From contig JAQFVV010012970.1 of NCBI GenBank assembly GCA_028023455.1, positions 297,801 through 361,800 of the forward strand: DNA of 64,000 bases. Reading direction: 5' to 3'. Each line of letters starts with the position of its first letter. Positions within the stretch are counted from its first letter, which is position 1. The position numbers and the translations under genes were made by a program. This stretch comes from Epiperipatus broadwayi (lineage: Eukaryota; Onychophora; Udeonychophora; Euonychophora; Peripatidae). This document shows positions 47,034 to 59,923 of the stretch, piece by piece. Below the pieces are notes generated by a model, which did not search any database, had not been told where the DNA came from, and saw only the letters and a list, made by a program, of their open reading frames with translations.

Positions 47034-47582
47034 TGTAGCAATACTTAAAGGAGATATTTATTGCAAAATTGTATAAATACTTTATCTTAATTTGTTAAAT
47101 TAAATACTTTTTATTATCTATTGTACTAAATTTCAAATAATTATTTATATTGTGAATACAAATTTTTGTAAAATCTCGCAATAATAAAGTTTTATTATTC
47201 GTTGTTTTGAAAAAAGTGCATTTCAATGCTCACGTATTATTAATTATTTGATTTACTTATCCACTTCACCGGCATCGTGGCAAGTCATATGTCTCGTTAA
47301 TTATTATTTATTTAAGTGTGTTTTTGTAATGCTGTGTGTGGCATAAAATATATCCTTTTTACCTGCTGCACCACTTTGTCTGTGTGCAATTAGTACAAAT
47401 TCGTTTATTATAAAATTACAGTCTTATATATACCTATGTGTTGTGTAAATAAAATATTTATACAGGAAAAAAATTCAAAATGTTTTAAAGAATGCAAATA
47501 TTTAGAACTTTAAGATATTTAAATTATAATATAAACCCTGAGAGAAGAAGTTTCAAACCCATTATTGTAACCAGACGGTTAT
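47034..47582. other. No recognisable feature
   Basis: A+T-rich spacer up to the compound microsatellite. Confidence 0.4.
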
Positions 47583-47643
47583 ATAATAATAATAATAATA
47601 ATTATTATTATTATTATTATTGTTGTTGTTGTTGTTGTTATTG
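47583..47643. repeat. Compound microsatellite (TAA)n-(TTA)n-(TTG)n
   Basis: About six TAA units turn into TTA units, making a perfect local palindrome, and then into six TTG units. Confidence 0.95.
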
Positions 47644-47850
47644 TCAATAATTGTATTCGTTATTGTAAGATTTAAAATATAAAAGAACCTGAAATTTCAC
47701 TTTTGAAGTAAGTGCATTTGGTAGATTTATTTGTAGTCGGCATTTCACTGTTTGTCTGTGCTGCATTGGGGGATTACAGTTGGCGGATTGTAGGAACCAC
47801 CATAATGACCTTTGTTTGATCTATGTTCTGCAACCCTTTGTTAAGGTTAT

Positions 47851-48265
<415 letters not shown>

Positions 48266-51068
48266 CAAAAGAAAGTGACTACAATTTACCACTTTTATTG
48301 GTCATTGTTTATATCATCTGGATGATTTTTCTAAAATTAAATAGAACAGATATTTCCATGTTCTTAAAAATATTCCAATAAACATCTCTTAAAAATTATT
48401 AATTTATATATAAAAAGCTAAAGACTAGATTGGTCCATTCTTAATTCATGTTTGTTAACAATTATTTTACATATAATTTGCTGGAAGTTTTTAGTACTTC
48501 TACATTAATTTCATTACATTTGATCTATTAAAAGATTATATTTATATATATATTCAAACAGTTTTGTGTCTCATGGCATACAACAACTCAGTAGTGTTTA
48601 TGTGCATGTATATATATAAAGTTGAAAGGAAAAATAGAAATAAATACAAACAATTTTTTTAGATATTTTCTATATTACAGTAGAATAACAGTTAATAGTT
48701 AAATAATACTTTTGATATTTAAAATTATAATATTTTTTTTTTAAATCAAACATTAAAAAGGTCTATTTAATATTTATTTTGGTTTTGAAATCTAAAACAA
48801 TTATAGTTTTATTTTGCAATAGATAACTGGTAGTTACAAATTCCACTTTCTATTTTAATTAGATTAAGATTTTTTTCATTAAATATTGTATAACATACTG
48901 TGATAGAATCCTAGAAAGATGTTGTTGCAAGGATTAAGAAAATTTTGAGATAAAAATTTGGTTTTAATTAATGTTTACTGAAAAGAGTAATTAACGTTTT
49001 TTAATAAATATAAAGAAAAGATTTACTTAATTGTTGTCATAAAAAAGTGTATTTAAAAGAAAATGAGTGATTACAAGTATTCCAGCAGTATTATTATGAA
49101 GATATAACTGAAGGGAGGCCAATATCTGCATATTTCAGTTGATACAATTTGAATTCATATAAAAGTAAAAGCAAGCTCTTCTGTCATTTATTAGCCCATA
49201 TACATGTACTAGACTATCTGCCTGAATGTCAATTGTTGCCTGATTTATACCTTTCCTGAAGATGTCAATAAACCAGTTTGCTGTTTTAAAATGGTCCAGC
49301 TTACCAAATGATTTGGCTTACTGAAAGACTACCATGCTATGACTTTATATGTCTGAAGATTAATCTATATGTAAAAAAGCACAAATGGATAAATATTTCC
49401 AGTTGAATATATAAAGTGCATATAGCTGGTAAGTGGAATGTGTTATTTATTGACATTATTTTAGATACTTTTCAATTTAAATCTTTAATTTACAAATTTT
49501 TCTTAAATTATACATATAAAACAAGAGGATTGATTCTAGTTTGTATTTTACATTTGAAATTTAAAAAGGAAAATTTGGAAATTGTATTGTAAATGAAGGA
49601 ACAAAAGCTAACGGTTTATAAAAAAAACTTTTAAAACTAGATCTAACAATAATATATATTGTACTCTGCCAATAGGATAATAACCCCTAGAAGATATGCC
49701 AACTCCCTACATTAGTCTATCCTATGGCTTTATCTAGATATCATTTAAGACTTACCATTTTCTCAATTATCTTTGGTCAATATTAACAATTGTGAGACTC
49801 TCCTATCCTATCAGCAAGATTGCATATCCTTTAACATTAAATAAATACTAAAGTATTTATTTACTCAATGGCATGAGAATATCTAGACACTCCTCCTTAT
49901 TCAGTATCTACATACTCTCATGACTAACAATAATGTTTAAATGAATATAATAAAAAACATCTATAATTATTTAATTTCAATTAAATAGTGAATAAATTAT
50001 ACTATCGTGTTCTTGTATATTGAGGTTTCTTATTATTATAATTAGCAATAATCATAATAATAATTTTATAATAAGGATATCTCAGGATAATCATTGATTT
50101 TTAATTACTTATTTAATCCGTCTATAAAGTATCAATAGGGATGTTACTGAACCCTATAGATAATGTATCAATTATAAAAAAAATTCAGAAACTGGATCTG
50201 TACTTAGAATTGTACTCCTATTTTACTTTTGTGTTCCCTAACATTGAATAATACATCAAAATTATTATCTGAACTGCAATAATAGATGATAGCTTTCAAT
50301 CAAAAATAATTCTGATTTTCATTACTTATAATTAGGCTTACTTCAATAATTTTCACTATATTATCAATGACTTATGTGATCAAGGCAGCTTACAGTAAGT
50401 GAAAAATCTTTTTTAGGAAATGTGTGCCTAAATGACTGTTATATGTGGGACTATGCAACCATAATTAATCCAAGGATCACCCCTTACATGATTTTTCAGG
50501 ATGTTGATAATATAAATTCTACCCTAAATATAAGATTTACTTAAGATTCTTGGTCTTATGGAGGGTTATTATTCATCCATTGAAACACTTGATGGATGTA
50601 TAGAATTATAGAGTAGGGAATAAAACATTTAAAACATTTGTGTATATACATTACAATTAGCATAAGAAAAGAAAACCATTTTGGATTAAAGGAATGAATG
50701 TATAAATAAATACAAATATAGATTTCTATACTTGAATAAATGTTACTCCAAATTATTTTGCAGGCAGACTGACAACTAATTATTTTAATCAACTTGCAAA
50801 CACAATTTTTCTTTTCATTTATCAATGTGCCTTTATTTGGTCTAATATAAGAATTCCTCTTTCATCTGATATCCAATTGTATATATTGTAAATAAATCAA
50901 CATTGATATCTGAAATGGCTGAAACTTATTCCTAGTGGATGATCTTAGTTCACAAATTAATCAAACCAGCTTAAAGTTTCATACATTATTTTAAATTAAA
51001 TATTACTAATTTCAACAACACATAAATTACTTAATATTTTCATATGTAATGAGAATGTTCTATATGAT
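48266..51068. other. No recognisable gene
   Basis: A+T-rich between two tetranucleotide arrays of opposite orientation. Nothing assigned; 49640-50560 is slightly richer in C and T but shows no motif. Confidence 0.4.
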
Positions 51069-51069
51069 T

Positions 51070-51106
51070 ATCTATCTATCCATCTATCTATCTATCTATC
51101 TGTCTG

Positions 51107-51198
<92 letters not shown>
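51070..51198 (+). repeat. (TATC)n array, about 130 bp
   Basis: Nearly perfect TATC units with two TGTC variants near the start. It is the inverted counterpart of the GATA array 2.8 kb upstream. Confidence 0.98.
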
Positions 51199-51267
51199 GT
51201 AAAAGTTATTTACATACTGCTGAAATTGGTAATATTGAATAATTGTAGATTTTTGTACTTAAATAAG
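51199..51267. other. Short spacer
   Basis: A+T-rich sequence between the TATC array and a SINE target duplication. Confidence 0.4.
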
Positions 51268-51400
51268 TGTAGATTTTTTGTCAAGCATTGGTCGAGAGAT
51301 CAGTGATGGCTGCTTTACAAGCAGTTGTCCCGGGTTAGCGGGTTCGCTTCCCAGCTGATGCTATGACACATGAGAAAAAAAAATATGTGTAGATTTTTGT
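51268..51400 (+). mobile_element. tRNA-derived SINE (family T), copy 3
   Basis: GGTCGAGAGATCAGTGATGG (box A position), a middle different from the other two copies, a box-B-like GCGGGTTCGCTTCCCAGC, then GATGCTATGACACATGAG and an A tail of nine. A near-perfect duplication TGTAGATTTTT-TGT flanks it (about 51268-51281 and 51388-51400). The shared 3' end shows membership of family T. Confidence 0.85.
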
Positions 51401-52889
51401 ATTTGAAAATATATATATATTGTACAAGAACAAAATAAAATATCCCCTGAAAATAAGCTCTAGGCCATCTTTTGGAGCAAAAATTAATATAAGACTGGGT
51501 CTTATTTTTGGGGAAACATAGAATTGATTGTGCATTAATCATGCACACATTAACCATGAATACTTGGACTAAGCACATTAAATCAAAATAGTCCCAATCT
51601 GCTTCTTTGGTACACCTTATATTTAAAAAAATACATGGTTATAAAGTGATGTAAAAATATCAGATAATAATATAAAAAAAATAACTAATAAACATTTGAT
51701 TCAAATTATTATATTATTTTTTACTTTAAAACATCCAAAACTTCTAGGTGGGCTATGTAAATCTTTATTGTAGACTGCATGTGTTTCACAGGCTATGTTT
51801 TGGACAACTCTGTGTTAAGGTATGAAACTGCACTGTCACATTTCATGTTGTAATGAAACCTGCTGGTACTGTAAAAAAAGTGTGTTTAATAGCTAAGTTA
51901 TGTTGCTATGCAAACACATAGTTATTCAGAGATGAGGTTGCAAACAGTTTGGAGAGAAAACGAATCACCAGTTATCTTTTTAATGAGACATTCTGTATAT
52001 ATGTAAAAGAATTTTAGATTTAGAATTAACTAAGAAACTCTTAGTTATCTTAAATAAATATCTGAAAGTTATACTTTTTTGTATTACATTAGAAGAAGGA
52101 ATATAATAATAAAGTTCGAGAAGTTATGGTTAAAAGAATCTGTTATTTTATAGACAATAATGTTACACTCGTTATTTTAATAAGATGTAGTATGTATTGC
52201 ATTTGAATATATTTGTCAATTAACTATATAAATAAATTTAAAATATTTCGCTAATGACAAATACAATTAATATTTACAAGTTTCTTTGCCAAAATTGCAA
52301 TTTAAATTTTTACTTTTATTTTTAGAAAAAAAAAAGTTTTGGAGTTTCTGGCAGAAAAATGGAAGTTTTACGTTTGTACTAAGAATAAACAGTGTTGTTT
52401 TTTTTTTTTAAGGAGAGGGGTAAAAGGTGCTTTTATACGCATTTCGAAAGAAGTGATCTTGAAATTAGTAAGTAGAAATAAATAAATTTGAAGTAATAAT
52501 TTTGCGAAATTTTAATACTTTTCAAAAATGAAACAAAGAATGTAAATAACATGCAATCGTTTTATATTAACACTCATTTGTTATATATATTCACTTTCTC
52601 TAAACTTAGGGTTGTCATATATTATCTGACAACTTATTTCCATGTTATGACTGCACATTTACTAACATGTTACTAACTAATAAAATATTTCAACAGTATA
52701 ACTTTCTTAAAGATATTTTTAATTAGAAACTAAAATATTTACCATTCCTTTTTAAAAACAAAGTTAATAGGGCTTTTAATTGAAGTTGTATCTGATTTTA
52801 TGAGGTAATATATTATAAAATGTAACGTCTTAATGACTGCTTGGGTTTTTTAATTGCTGATAAAATAAACGAAGGATATTTATAAATTC
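51401..52889. other. No recognisable gene
   Basis: A+T-rich. At about 51450-51480 and 51720-51880 there is sequence of slightly higher complexity with no match recognised. Confidence 0.4.
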
Positions 52890-53275
52890 GTTGGAATTAT
52901 AATTTGGACTATTTACATTATCTAATATTAATTGCTGCATATTTTTTACAAAAAAAAAAAAAAAACTATTTAAATTTTTCAAATACGTTCAACCAATAGT
53001 AATAGTACACAGGTGAGTAGAAAGCGCATTCAAGAGGTAATTATTCTCGTCTATTTTTCAACTGTTACTATCCTGACCAATGAAAGATCAATACTAGAAA
53101 TCAAATTTATGACCTTTAGATTTTATTCTTCAACCGTTACTGGCCTGACCAATGATTGTACCAAAATATGATGAATTTGGGGTCTTTAGATTTGTAAATA
53201 TTGAATGTAAAGTAATTCTCTAACCATCTAGGTATTTTGAAGAGGTTGCATTTTAGCCGAAGAATAGTTGGAAAT
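52890..53275 (-). repeat. Composite tRNA-SINE (family C), diverged copy
   Basis: It runs parallel to 55955-56330. Shared parts are GGACTATTTACATTATCTAA, a TTCA-CC-GTAGTAAT-type segment, TGGCCTGACCAATGA, a decayed box B region and a CTCTAACCATCTAGG segment where box A should be. The TGGCCTGACCAATGA part is duplicated within this copy (about 53072 and 53141). Confidence 0.65.
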
Positions 53276-55139
53276 AATGCAATATTATATACTAATTTCT
53301 ATGCTATTACTAGTAGTTTAATGCATTTGAAAAGTTTAAGTAACGTTTACGTTTTTCTAAAAACATTTAAAAATTACTAATTGATAAAATAGTCCACAAT
53401 ATAATTACAACTCAAATACCATACCTACAAATTAATATTATAACAATATGAACAAAGCAATAAACTATACTCTTGATAACTAAACAAAAGATAGATTTTA
53501 GAGTTTTATGTAAAAGCTAATTATAGTATCTATGCTACATTCAAAGTATGTTCATAAGAAGGATTTATTTCTTCTTTCTTATTTTTATATTACCACTTCT
53601 TTGTTTATATTTCTCTTTCTTATATTAAAATTTATAATCATCTGCCCTAATATTGGACAATGTCACTGAAAATTAACCCATTTATTTTTAAGGCAATATC
53701 ATCACTTAAATTGTAGTGTAACATATATCACCCATAAGCTATATTGAAATTTCTATGAATATGCATAACTCCATATGATGTTACCATAAAAAAATTAATA
53801 CTACTACTTTATTACTAGTATAATTAGTGATAATAATATAAATAATGCAACATATATATATATTATTTCTGGGTTATATTAATTTGTTGGTTAAGCATGG
53901 TGGTCAGTGGAAAATTATCTCCAAATCTGCAGTAATCTACGTTTCATTCATAGTTCAATAATTAATTAATCATCTAATATTTTATTTTATATTTATGTCT
54001 ATAAAAGGCATCTCATTGTTCAGTATTGTAAATAAAATATATTTATTACTAATTAAAATATTTCTTATTTAAGCATGAATTTTTTTTTTAGAAATTTTAA
54101 TGCCACAATATTTTTGGGAAGGTTATTTTGCCTTTAAAACTGCTGGGATAAAATATATAACCATATACTTGTCTGACACACTGTTGGATTGTGCTGGTGG
54201 TGATAAGCAATGAAAATAAAAAAATCCTGTGATAGTTGTTAAAGTAAACAGGTATTAAAAATATTATAAAGAAATCTAAAAATGTTCTAACTAGAAGATA
54301 AATTCGCTCTTATTTTGGCCATTTGTATGCATAATTATTAAATAAGTGGCACCTGATTTGTGTTTGGGCACAAATGTGTAAATGTGTAGGACATAGGCTG
54401 TTGGATTCTATTTCTGATTCAGATAAATTACCATAATTATAGATATTCATCAGACTAAAGATTAATCTCCAAAGTATCTAGGAATATCAAATCCAGATGA
54501 TGTTACTGTTGGAATGAAAAGAAAAATATTTGAGACCTAACAAAATATCTATTTTTATTTCTAATTAATTTGTTGCATGGAAACATTCGTAAATAAACAT
54601 CTGAAAAGGTTATTTGGATTTGAGATGAGTCTTAAGTTGTTTATAATTTGAGTTAGTAATGAAATATGTGGTCATGGCTATCAGTTATTTAAGACAGAGT
54701 GAATAGCTGAAGGGACCTTGGTTTGCATTCAAATCACCATTAATTACATCTAAGGTTCAGTATATTTCAATATAATTGTATTTAAATATTAAAAGCTTTA
54801 TATATATCTCCCTAAAGAAATGTCTTCTCCATCTGTTGAAGGGATATGTGAATAGACAGAAGATCACTGCAAGAAAGTAGACTTGATTATTTTGAAAATA
54901 TTTCTCAAGATAATATTTAATTATATAACCAGAAGTTCAATGACTCAGAAATAATAGAATTTGTTATGTGTTAAGAAAGCTATCTGTAAAATATTTACAT
55001 CGCAAAATCAAGTGGTGATGAAAAGCATTCTGGGAAAGTTGTTTCTAGGTCTATCTTTAAATAGATGAAGAAAATAAATTAGTCTATAGTGGCATGGATG
55101 GCACTGTGTTTCAGATTATTGGTCAAGAAAGTTATATTC
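53276..55139. other. No recognisable gene
   Basis: A+T-rich, unassigned. Confidence 0.4.
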
Positions 55140-55900
55140 TAGTTATAAAATATTTCTCTGCTGTTTAGATAAAAAGTTAACCATACTGTATTTGTGGGAA
55201 TACGATACCAGTTTTTGAAGAAGATCTCTAAAGTTGTATCTTCCAATTTGAATAAATAATAATGAGTAATTGAAAACCTTTATTGCTTGCAGGTTCATAA
55301 GAAGTTTGAGCATTGGTAGTTGCAGAAGTAGAAGAATCAACTTAACAACCCAAATCCAGAATCTCACAATATAGCCTTGCACTAAACCATACAGAGTATT
55401 TAACTGGGCTGCCTGGATAGAAATAAAATCAAGTCAATTTGAAGTAGAAGTTCAATATGTTTAAATCTATGTGTTCTAACAATAGAAGATATTACTTTTA
55501 ATTATTTGACATTTTAGATGTGATACTGTGAGGATTGTAGCAATATTAAGACAGGCCATTATAGAGAGGGAAATAAAATTCCAACATATTACATGATATT
55601 AATCATTTATAGGGTTGCATATTGAGGAAGACAAAAATGTTTTTAAGATACTTGAAATAAATATTAAGTGACTTTATTTTAGCAAACACAAAATCAATTT
55701 GAAGTAGAATTTTAAAATCTTCACATCAATGAAATTTTATTTTTCTATTAACTTTTCAATAAGCAAGTCAAATGCCTTATTGCTTGGAAATTCAAAAAAA
55801 GTTTGAGTTCTGAATATGCAAGAACTGGAATCATTCTGATGATGTTGCCCTCCAATGTCTGAAACTCTATCAATGCACTTAACCACTTAAGACACTGCCG
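55140..55900 (-). other. Unidentified segment with a diverged internal duplication
   Basis: Minus-strand translation of about 55400-55250 and of about 55900-55750 gives related peptides: one ends in EPASNKGFQLLI, the other in EFPSNKAFDLLI. Nucleotide similarity is visible too (TTATTGCTTG-A--TTCA-AA, GTTTGAG, and the repeated AATCAATTTGAAGTAGAA at about 55430 and 55690). Frames are broken. The shape suggests an old coding repeat or retroelement gag remnant; I do not recognise the family. Confidence 0.35.
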
Positions 55901-55954
55901 TCGCAATTCATTTCTTATAAAATAACTATAGTTCCAATATTTGAAACATGCTAA

Positions 55955-56330
55955 TTATAGCTGTAGTTTTATATTGGACTATTTCCATCATCTAATATTT
56001 GTGTTGAATGTCTTTAGAAAAGTTTAATTATATTTAAATATTCCAAATATATTCATCCGTTAGTAATATCACAACAAACAAGTTATATGCACTAACTGTT
56101 AGTAATGTCACAGCCAACAGATTAGTATATGCACCAACTGTTAATAATATCATAGCAAACAGGTTAGTATATGCACAACATTTCGAGAGGTATTTTTCTT
56201 CCCTCTTCTTGAGGTGTTGCTGGCCTGACCAATGACAGTACTAGATGGGATTCGAACCTAGGTTCTTAGATTCTTGATTATTGAATTTTAAGGTAATGCT
56301 CTAACCAACTGAGCCATGCTGCCAAAGGCA
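55955..56330 (-). mobile_element. Composite tRNA-SINE (family C), good copy
   Basis: On the minus strand the head GGCAGCATGGCTCAGTTGGT (from 56323; box A) and GGTTCGAATCCCATC (box B, about 56258-56244) are close to tRNA consensus, but the intervening bases do not form an anticodon arm, so it is a SINE head and not a tRNA gene. The body then contains TCATTGGTCAGGCCAGCAAC and a threefold tandem repeat. A diverged copy lies at 52890-53275. Confidence 0.75.
56050..56175 (+). repeat. Three tandem units of about 43 bp inside the family C SINE
   Basis: Each unit reads like GTTAGTAATRTCACARCAAA followed by CARGTTAGTATATGCAC and AACT; unit starts lie near 56055, 56096 and 56138. The diverged copy at 52.9 kb appears to have only one. 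Confidence 0.8.
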
Positions 56331-56346
56331 ATAGTATGTAGTAATT

Positions 56347-56892
56347 TCATATACTTATGTATGAGATTCCTCCTGATTTCTCCACTTTTTCCTTAAGAGC
56401 AAAGTTGATTAGTGGTTTCCATACATTATGTATAGTCACACTAGGTTGGCTTATGGGATTTTTTGCCATTGTCATGTGAATAGCTTCTTTAAATTTTCTT
56501 CTTTGTACCTTTTCTTCTCTATCTAGTATTTTTGTATTTTCCCAATCGAATGTATGTTCATTGGTACATACATGGTCTGCTACCTTTTGATATTTGCTTT
56601 GTAATTCTATATCTTCTGCTTCATACAATTGGCAAAAAAGACATGAATCATTATATATTTTTTTAGCTTCAGCTATAGGAATTCTCATTTTACCCCTAAT
56701 CTTTTTTTTAAATATCCACTTATCATCCTCCAATGGGTACTTGTAACAACTATCTTTATAAAGACTCATAATCATTTTTAACAACTCTAAATCTATTCCC
56801 ATATTCCAAAATTTTTTCACAATCAATTTGTAAGTACCTCTAATAAATCTTTTCTATATCTAAAAATGTAAGAAATAAATGTTGTTTCCTAA
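56347..56892 (-). pseudogene. Fused LINE-RT start and GIY-YIG-like retroelement fossil, cut by the LTR
   Basis: On the minus strand, just inside the LTR boundary, TFLDIEKIY (about 56870-56842) resembles the first catalytic RT block of LINEs. After a frame break it continues with MGIDLELLKMIMSLYKDS (about 56799-56746). The same open frame (56826-56347, 159 codons) then changes character: it has CTNEHTFDWENTKILDREEK and then RRKFKEAIHM, resembling the C-terminal half of GIY-YIG segments in Penelope-like and related elements. Either this is a chimera formed by template switching or internal deletion, or a family with RT and GIY-YIG that I do not know. The upstream part would lie beyond the right LTR, outside the window. 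Confidence 0.55.
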
Positions 56893-59457
56893 TGTAACGG
56901 CAGAAAACGTGTGACTCGTAAACATAGTGCAGAATTCGACCACCATACAGAACAGCAGCACCATCGAGTAGCGAAGCCACCCGTGGTACTGAGTTCGAAC
57001 ATAGTTTATTGGTTCTACAATACAATCCACGAAACAATGCATCTGATGCGACATTAGTAAATATTTCCTTAGGCACGGTGGTCAGGGAGATGCAAGAGAT
57101 TCATGATTTTATTCTCGAGTTAGCCAATAATCAAACTAATATTAATTAAACATTCATATTTACATAATCGAGGAAATATTAGATAGAATGGGTATCGAAT
57201 AAATGAAATGTAATTGCAGACATATAGTTTAAAATTATTTATTAATACATTTTAATAAAACATTTATTAATAATATTTTGTGGATTTAAAGCTTCAGTAG
57301 CGGGATTTACGACATGATTATATTTTAAAGAGTACATTTATTTATTTAGACATTATTTTATATTGAGGATTTCAGTAGCGGTATTTCCGATACTGTAATG
57401 TTTACAAAAGGAATACATTTATTTGAAAGCATAATCTAGCTACCTAAAATTCTCGAGTAAGTATTTCTAATGCATGCCTTGGGGAATTTATACCTTTGCA
57501 ATGCAAGAGTCTAAAGTAAGATTTAAGAGTAGCGATGGACATATATTTATCTAATTAAACTATTTATTTTATGACTAAGGGCAACTTTTATTTGAGAGTG
57601 AATTACGAAGATAATGCAGAGGCGGAGTGATATATAGAATAATAGAATTGAGCAAAGGAACACATGGTACGCTTTAGAAAGGCGATATGGAATGGCAGTA
57701 TATCGAAACTGCAATGCCGCGAATGGGTTTATAAGAATGTCAGGTTGGTCTCGGCCTCGACCCGACGAAGTAAGGTGTCACATAAGCATAACCAGGGACA
57801 AGCGGTCTGTGTCGCAGTTTTGCCGGCTGGCTGCATGACGTTGTCAAGTCCTACAGGAGCACCCATTATGCCCGCTTGTGTAGGATGACTGGGGTTAATT
57901 TCAACCCTGAAGAATCTGGAAATTTCACGGTGGAATGGGTCATCGCATCTCTAAAACGTAACACATGTATACTTATAAACGATTATGATAAGATTTAAGT
58001 AGATTTCTGGCTCGGCCCCACATGATCAACATTTACTAAAGAACTTTTGGTGACTCTCAAAGAAATGTAATTTTCTGGAATTATTCATAATGATTTAATA
58101 AATACAAAACATATATAAATTGGGAATTATTATAACTAATACGTCAGCCATTTGCGAACTAGTAGACCCTGCATTACAATAAATGAAGCATTGAATGCGT
58201 GTCGATTTATATGAAAGGTAAGTTATTAAAGAAAGTAAATATTAATGAAAATTTGACACGCATTCATAGTTTTAAGCGATCATAGATTTAAACTTTGAAA
58301 TTTGAGACAATTATGAGCATGCAATAATTAAATAATAACTATAGATAAAAATGTAGATTATAGAAATACGCACCCCAGACAGAGTGAGGTAAGCTAGATT
58401 AGTAGACAAATTTACACATTACATTAATTATTCAATTTAGTTATACAAGTGGTAGTTTTTACATTTTATAATTTAGATAAGTAGTATGAAGAAAAGCTGT
58501 AGCTTATTATTAGAGTACTCTAGAGTTTGAACACAGACAGGTACCTGTTTTATAAGAAGTTTTCTGATTCCATTAATTTAGCAGCAAAAAGTTCACGAGT
58601 GGCAAGTCTTTCTTGTATTTAGATATTCATTTAATTTCATGGCAGCAGCAGCTTTCTCATTCATTTCAGGCAGCAGATCTTCATGGTGAATTTATGATGG
58701 GCAATGAAAGTTCAGCGTCCGATAGGCCATCTTCCGATGGAGAATAATCTAGGTGCTTTACTCGGTCATACCTTGGCAGGAACAAATTACTTTATATTTT
58801 TGGAGACTCTCTGTGATCGAGAGCAAAGCTAAAGTTTAAGTGAATGTCTCCAGCAAGTCTAAGATGGCCTCTTTTCTTATCTTGATCTCTCACATTTTTT
58901 TGCTAAGATATTTTAGGTTCTACTTAATCTGCCCTGAGGATAATCAACGCATTTTGTTGGTTTTTAATTAAAGAAAGCTGCCGTTCTATTGTTTACATTT
59001 TACATTTACTAATTAATTTTGGGGAATTTTTCTTTAATTAATCTATTATCTATCACTGACCGATGCTTTTAAATTTCAAAAACAAAAAGGGAACATAAGA
59101 TTATTTTAACTTTTAATTAAATATTACATCAGATATTTTTAGAATTATTATTAAATGAAATTTAAACAAAGCAATAAATACGAACTTTATAATCCAAAAT
59201 AAATGATTAAAATTATACAAAATTATATAACTAAAAGAAACCTAAATTATATTATTTTATCCCTATTTATTGCGTTTAATTTGAGATCGAAATGTGTGCG
59301 TGTTTATGCCGAATTCTACATATATTTATACATTTTTAATATTGTTACACACACAATTCGATATCAAAAAGTTTAAATTTGGGCGGGATAGACCGGTCAG
59401 TGAGAGATGACAGAAAAAGGTGAAACTTAAGATTCGAATACGAATCTTACTGTTTCA
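56893..59457 (-). mobile_element. Long terminal repeat, 3' LTR of a minus-strand retrotransposon (about 2.56 kb)
   Basis: Starts TGTAACGGCAGAAAACGTGT on the plus strand and is repeated from 61506 to the window end. The right boundary is placed at TGTTTCA (59457), because it is followed by a pyrimidine-rich run that would serve as polypurine tract on the minus strand; this point is inferred, since the partner LTR runs out of the window 51 bases earlier. The two LTRs differ by roughly 1-2 percent point changes, mainly transitions, plus one 20-base indel (about 57043-57062 present here only). Short frames inside (e.g. 57664-57888) are shared by both LTRs but show no protein motif. Confidence 0.85.
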
Positions 59458-59473
59458 TTTCCCCATACTTCCC
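59458..59473 (-). promoter_or_regulatory. Candidate polypurine tract
   Basis: The minus strand reads GGGAAGTATGGGGAAA immediately before TGAAACAG, the proposed LTR start. Two pyrimidines interrupt it, so it is tentative. Confidence 0.45.
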
Positions 59474-59923
59474 GTGAACAATTAAGGGAAAACAAAGGAG
59501 GCAAGAAAGAGAAAAAAAATTTTACATTACATAATTTAAAGACGAAAACATTATTATTGTTTTTACAGATATATTGAAATATAGAAAAAGCAGAGATTAC
59601 ATGAAGCAACGAACAATTTATATACCGGATCTAGAATTTAGTTTAATTAAAATGGCCTAATTTGGCCGTGTCTGGTTAAAATCATAGTAATAATTAGTTA
59701 AACTGAATGTATATATATAAAAAATTCTTAGAATAGGATTAGTTAGTATAATATAAAAAAATTTTTAAGAGTAATAGTAATTAAAACAATAATATATATA
59801 TATATAAAATTTCTATCTAAAACCCTATTTGACTAAAGTACAATCCATTCAACCAAGTTCATTATGTCGAGTTCATTTTAATATTTTCATATACGTTTAA
59901 TCTGTCCTAATGGTCTAATATTT

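Noticed and set aside
51049-51306. Frame across the TATC array
   Set aside because: Same reason as the GATA array; no conserved sequence outside the repeat.
56245-56323. Possible tRNA gene on the minus strand
   Set aside because: Box A and box B are good, but the middle does not form an anticodon arm and the sequence belongs to a dispersed SINE with a second copy at 52.9 kb.
57664-57888. 74-codon frame inside the LTR, repeated in part at 62339-62548
   Set aside because: Present because the LTR is duplicated; the start and length differ between copies through single substitutions and no domain is visible.
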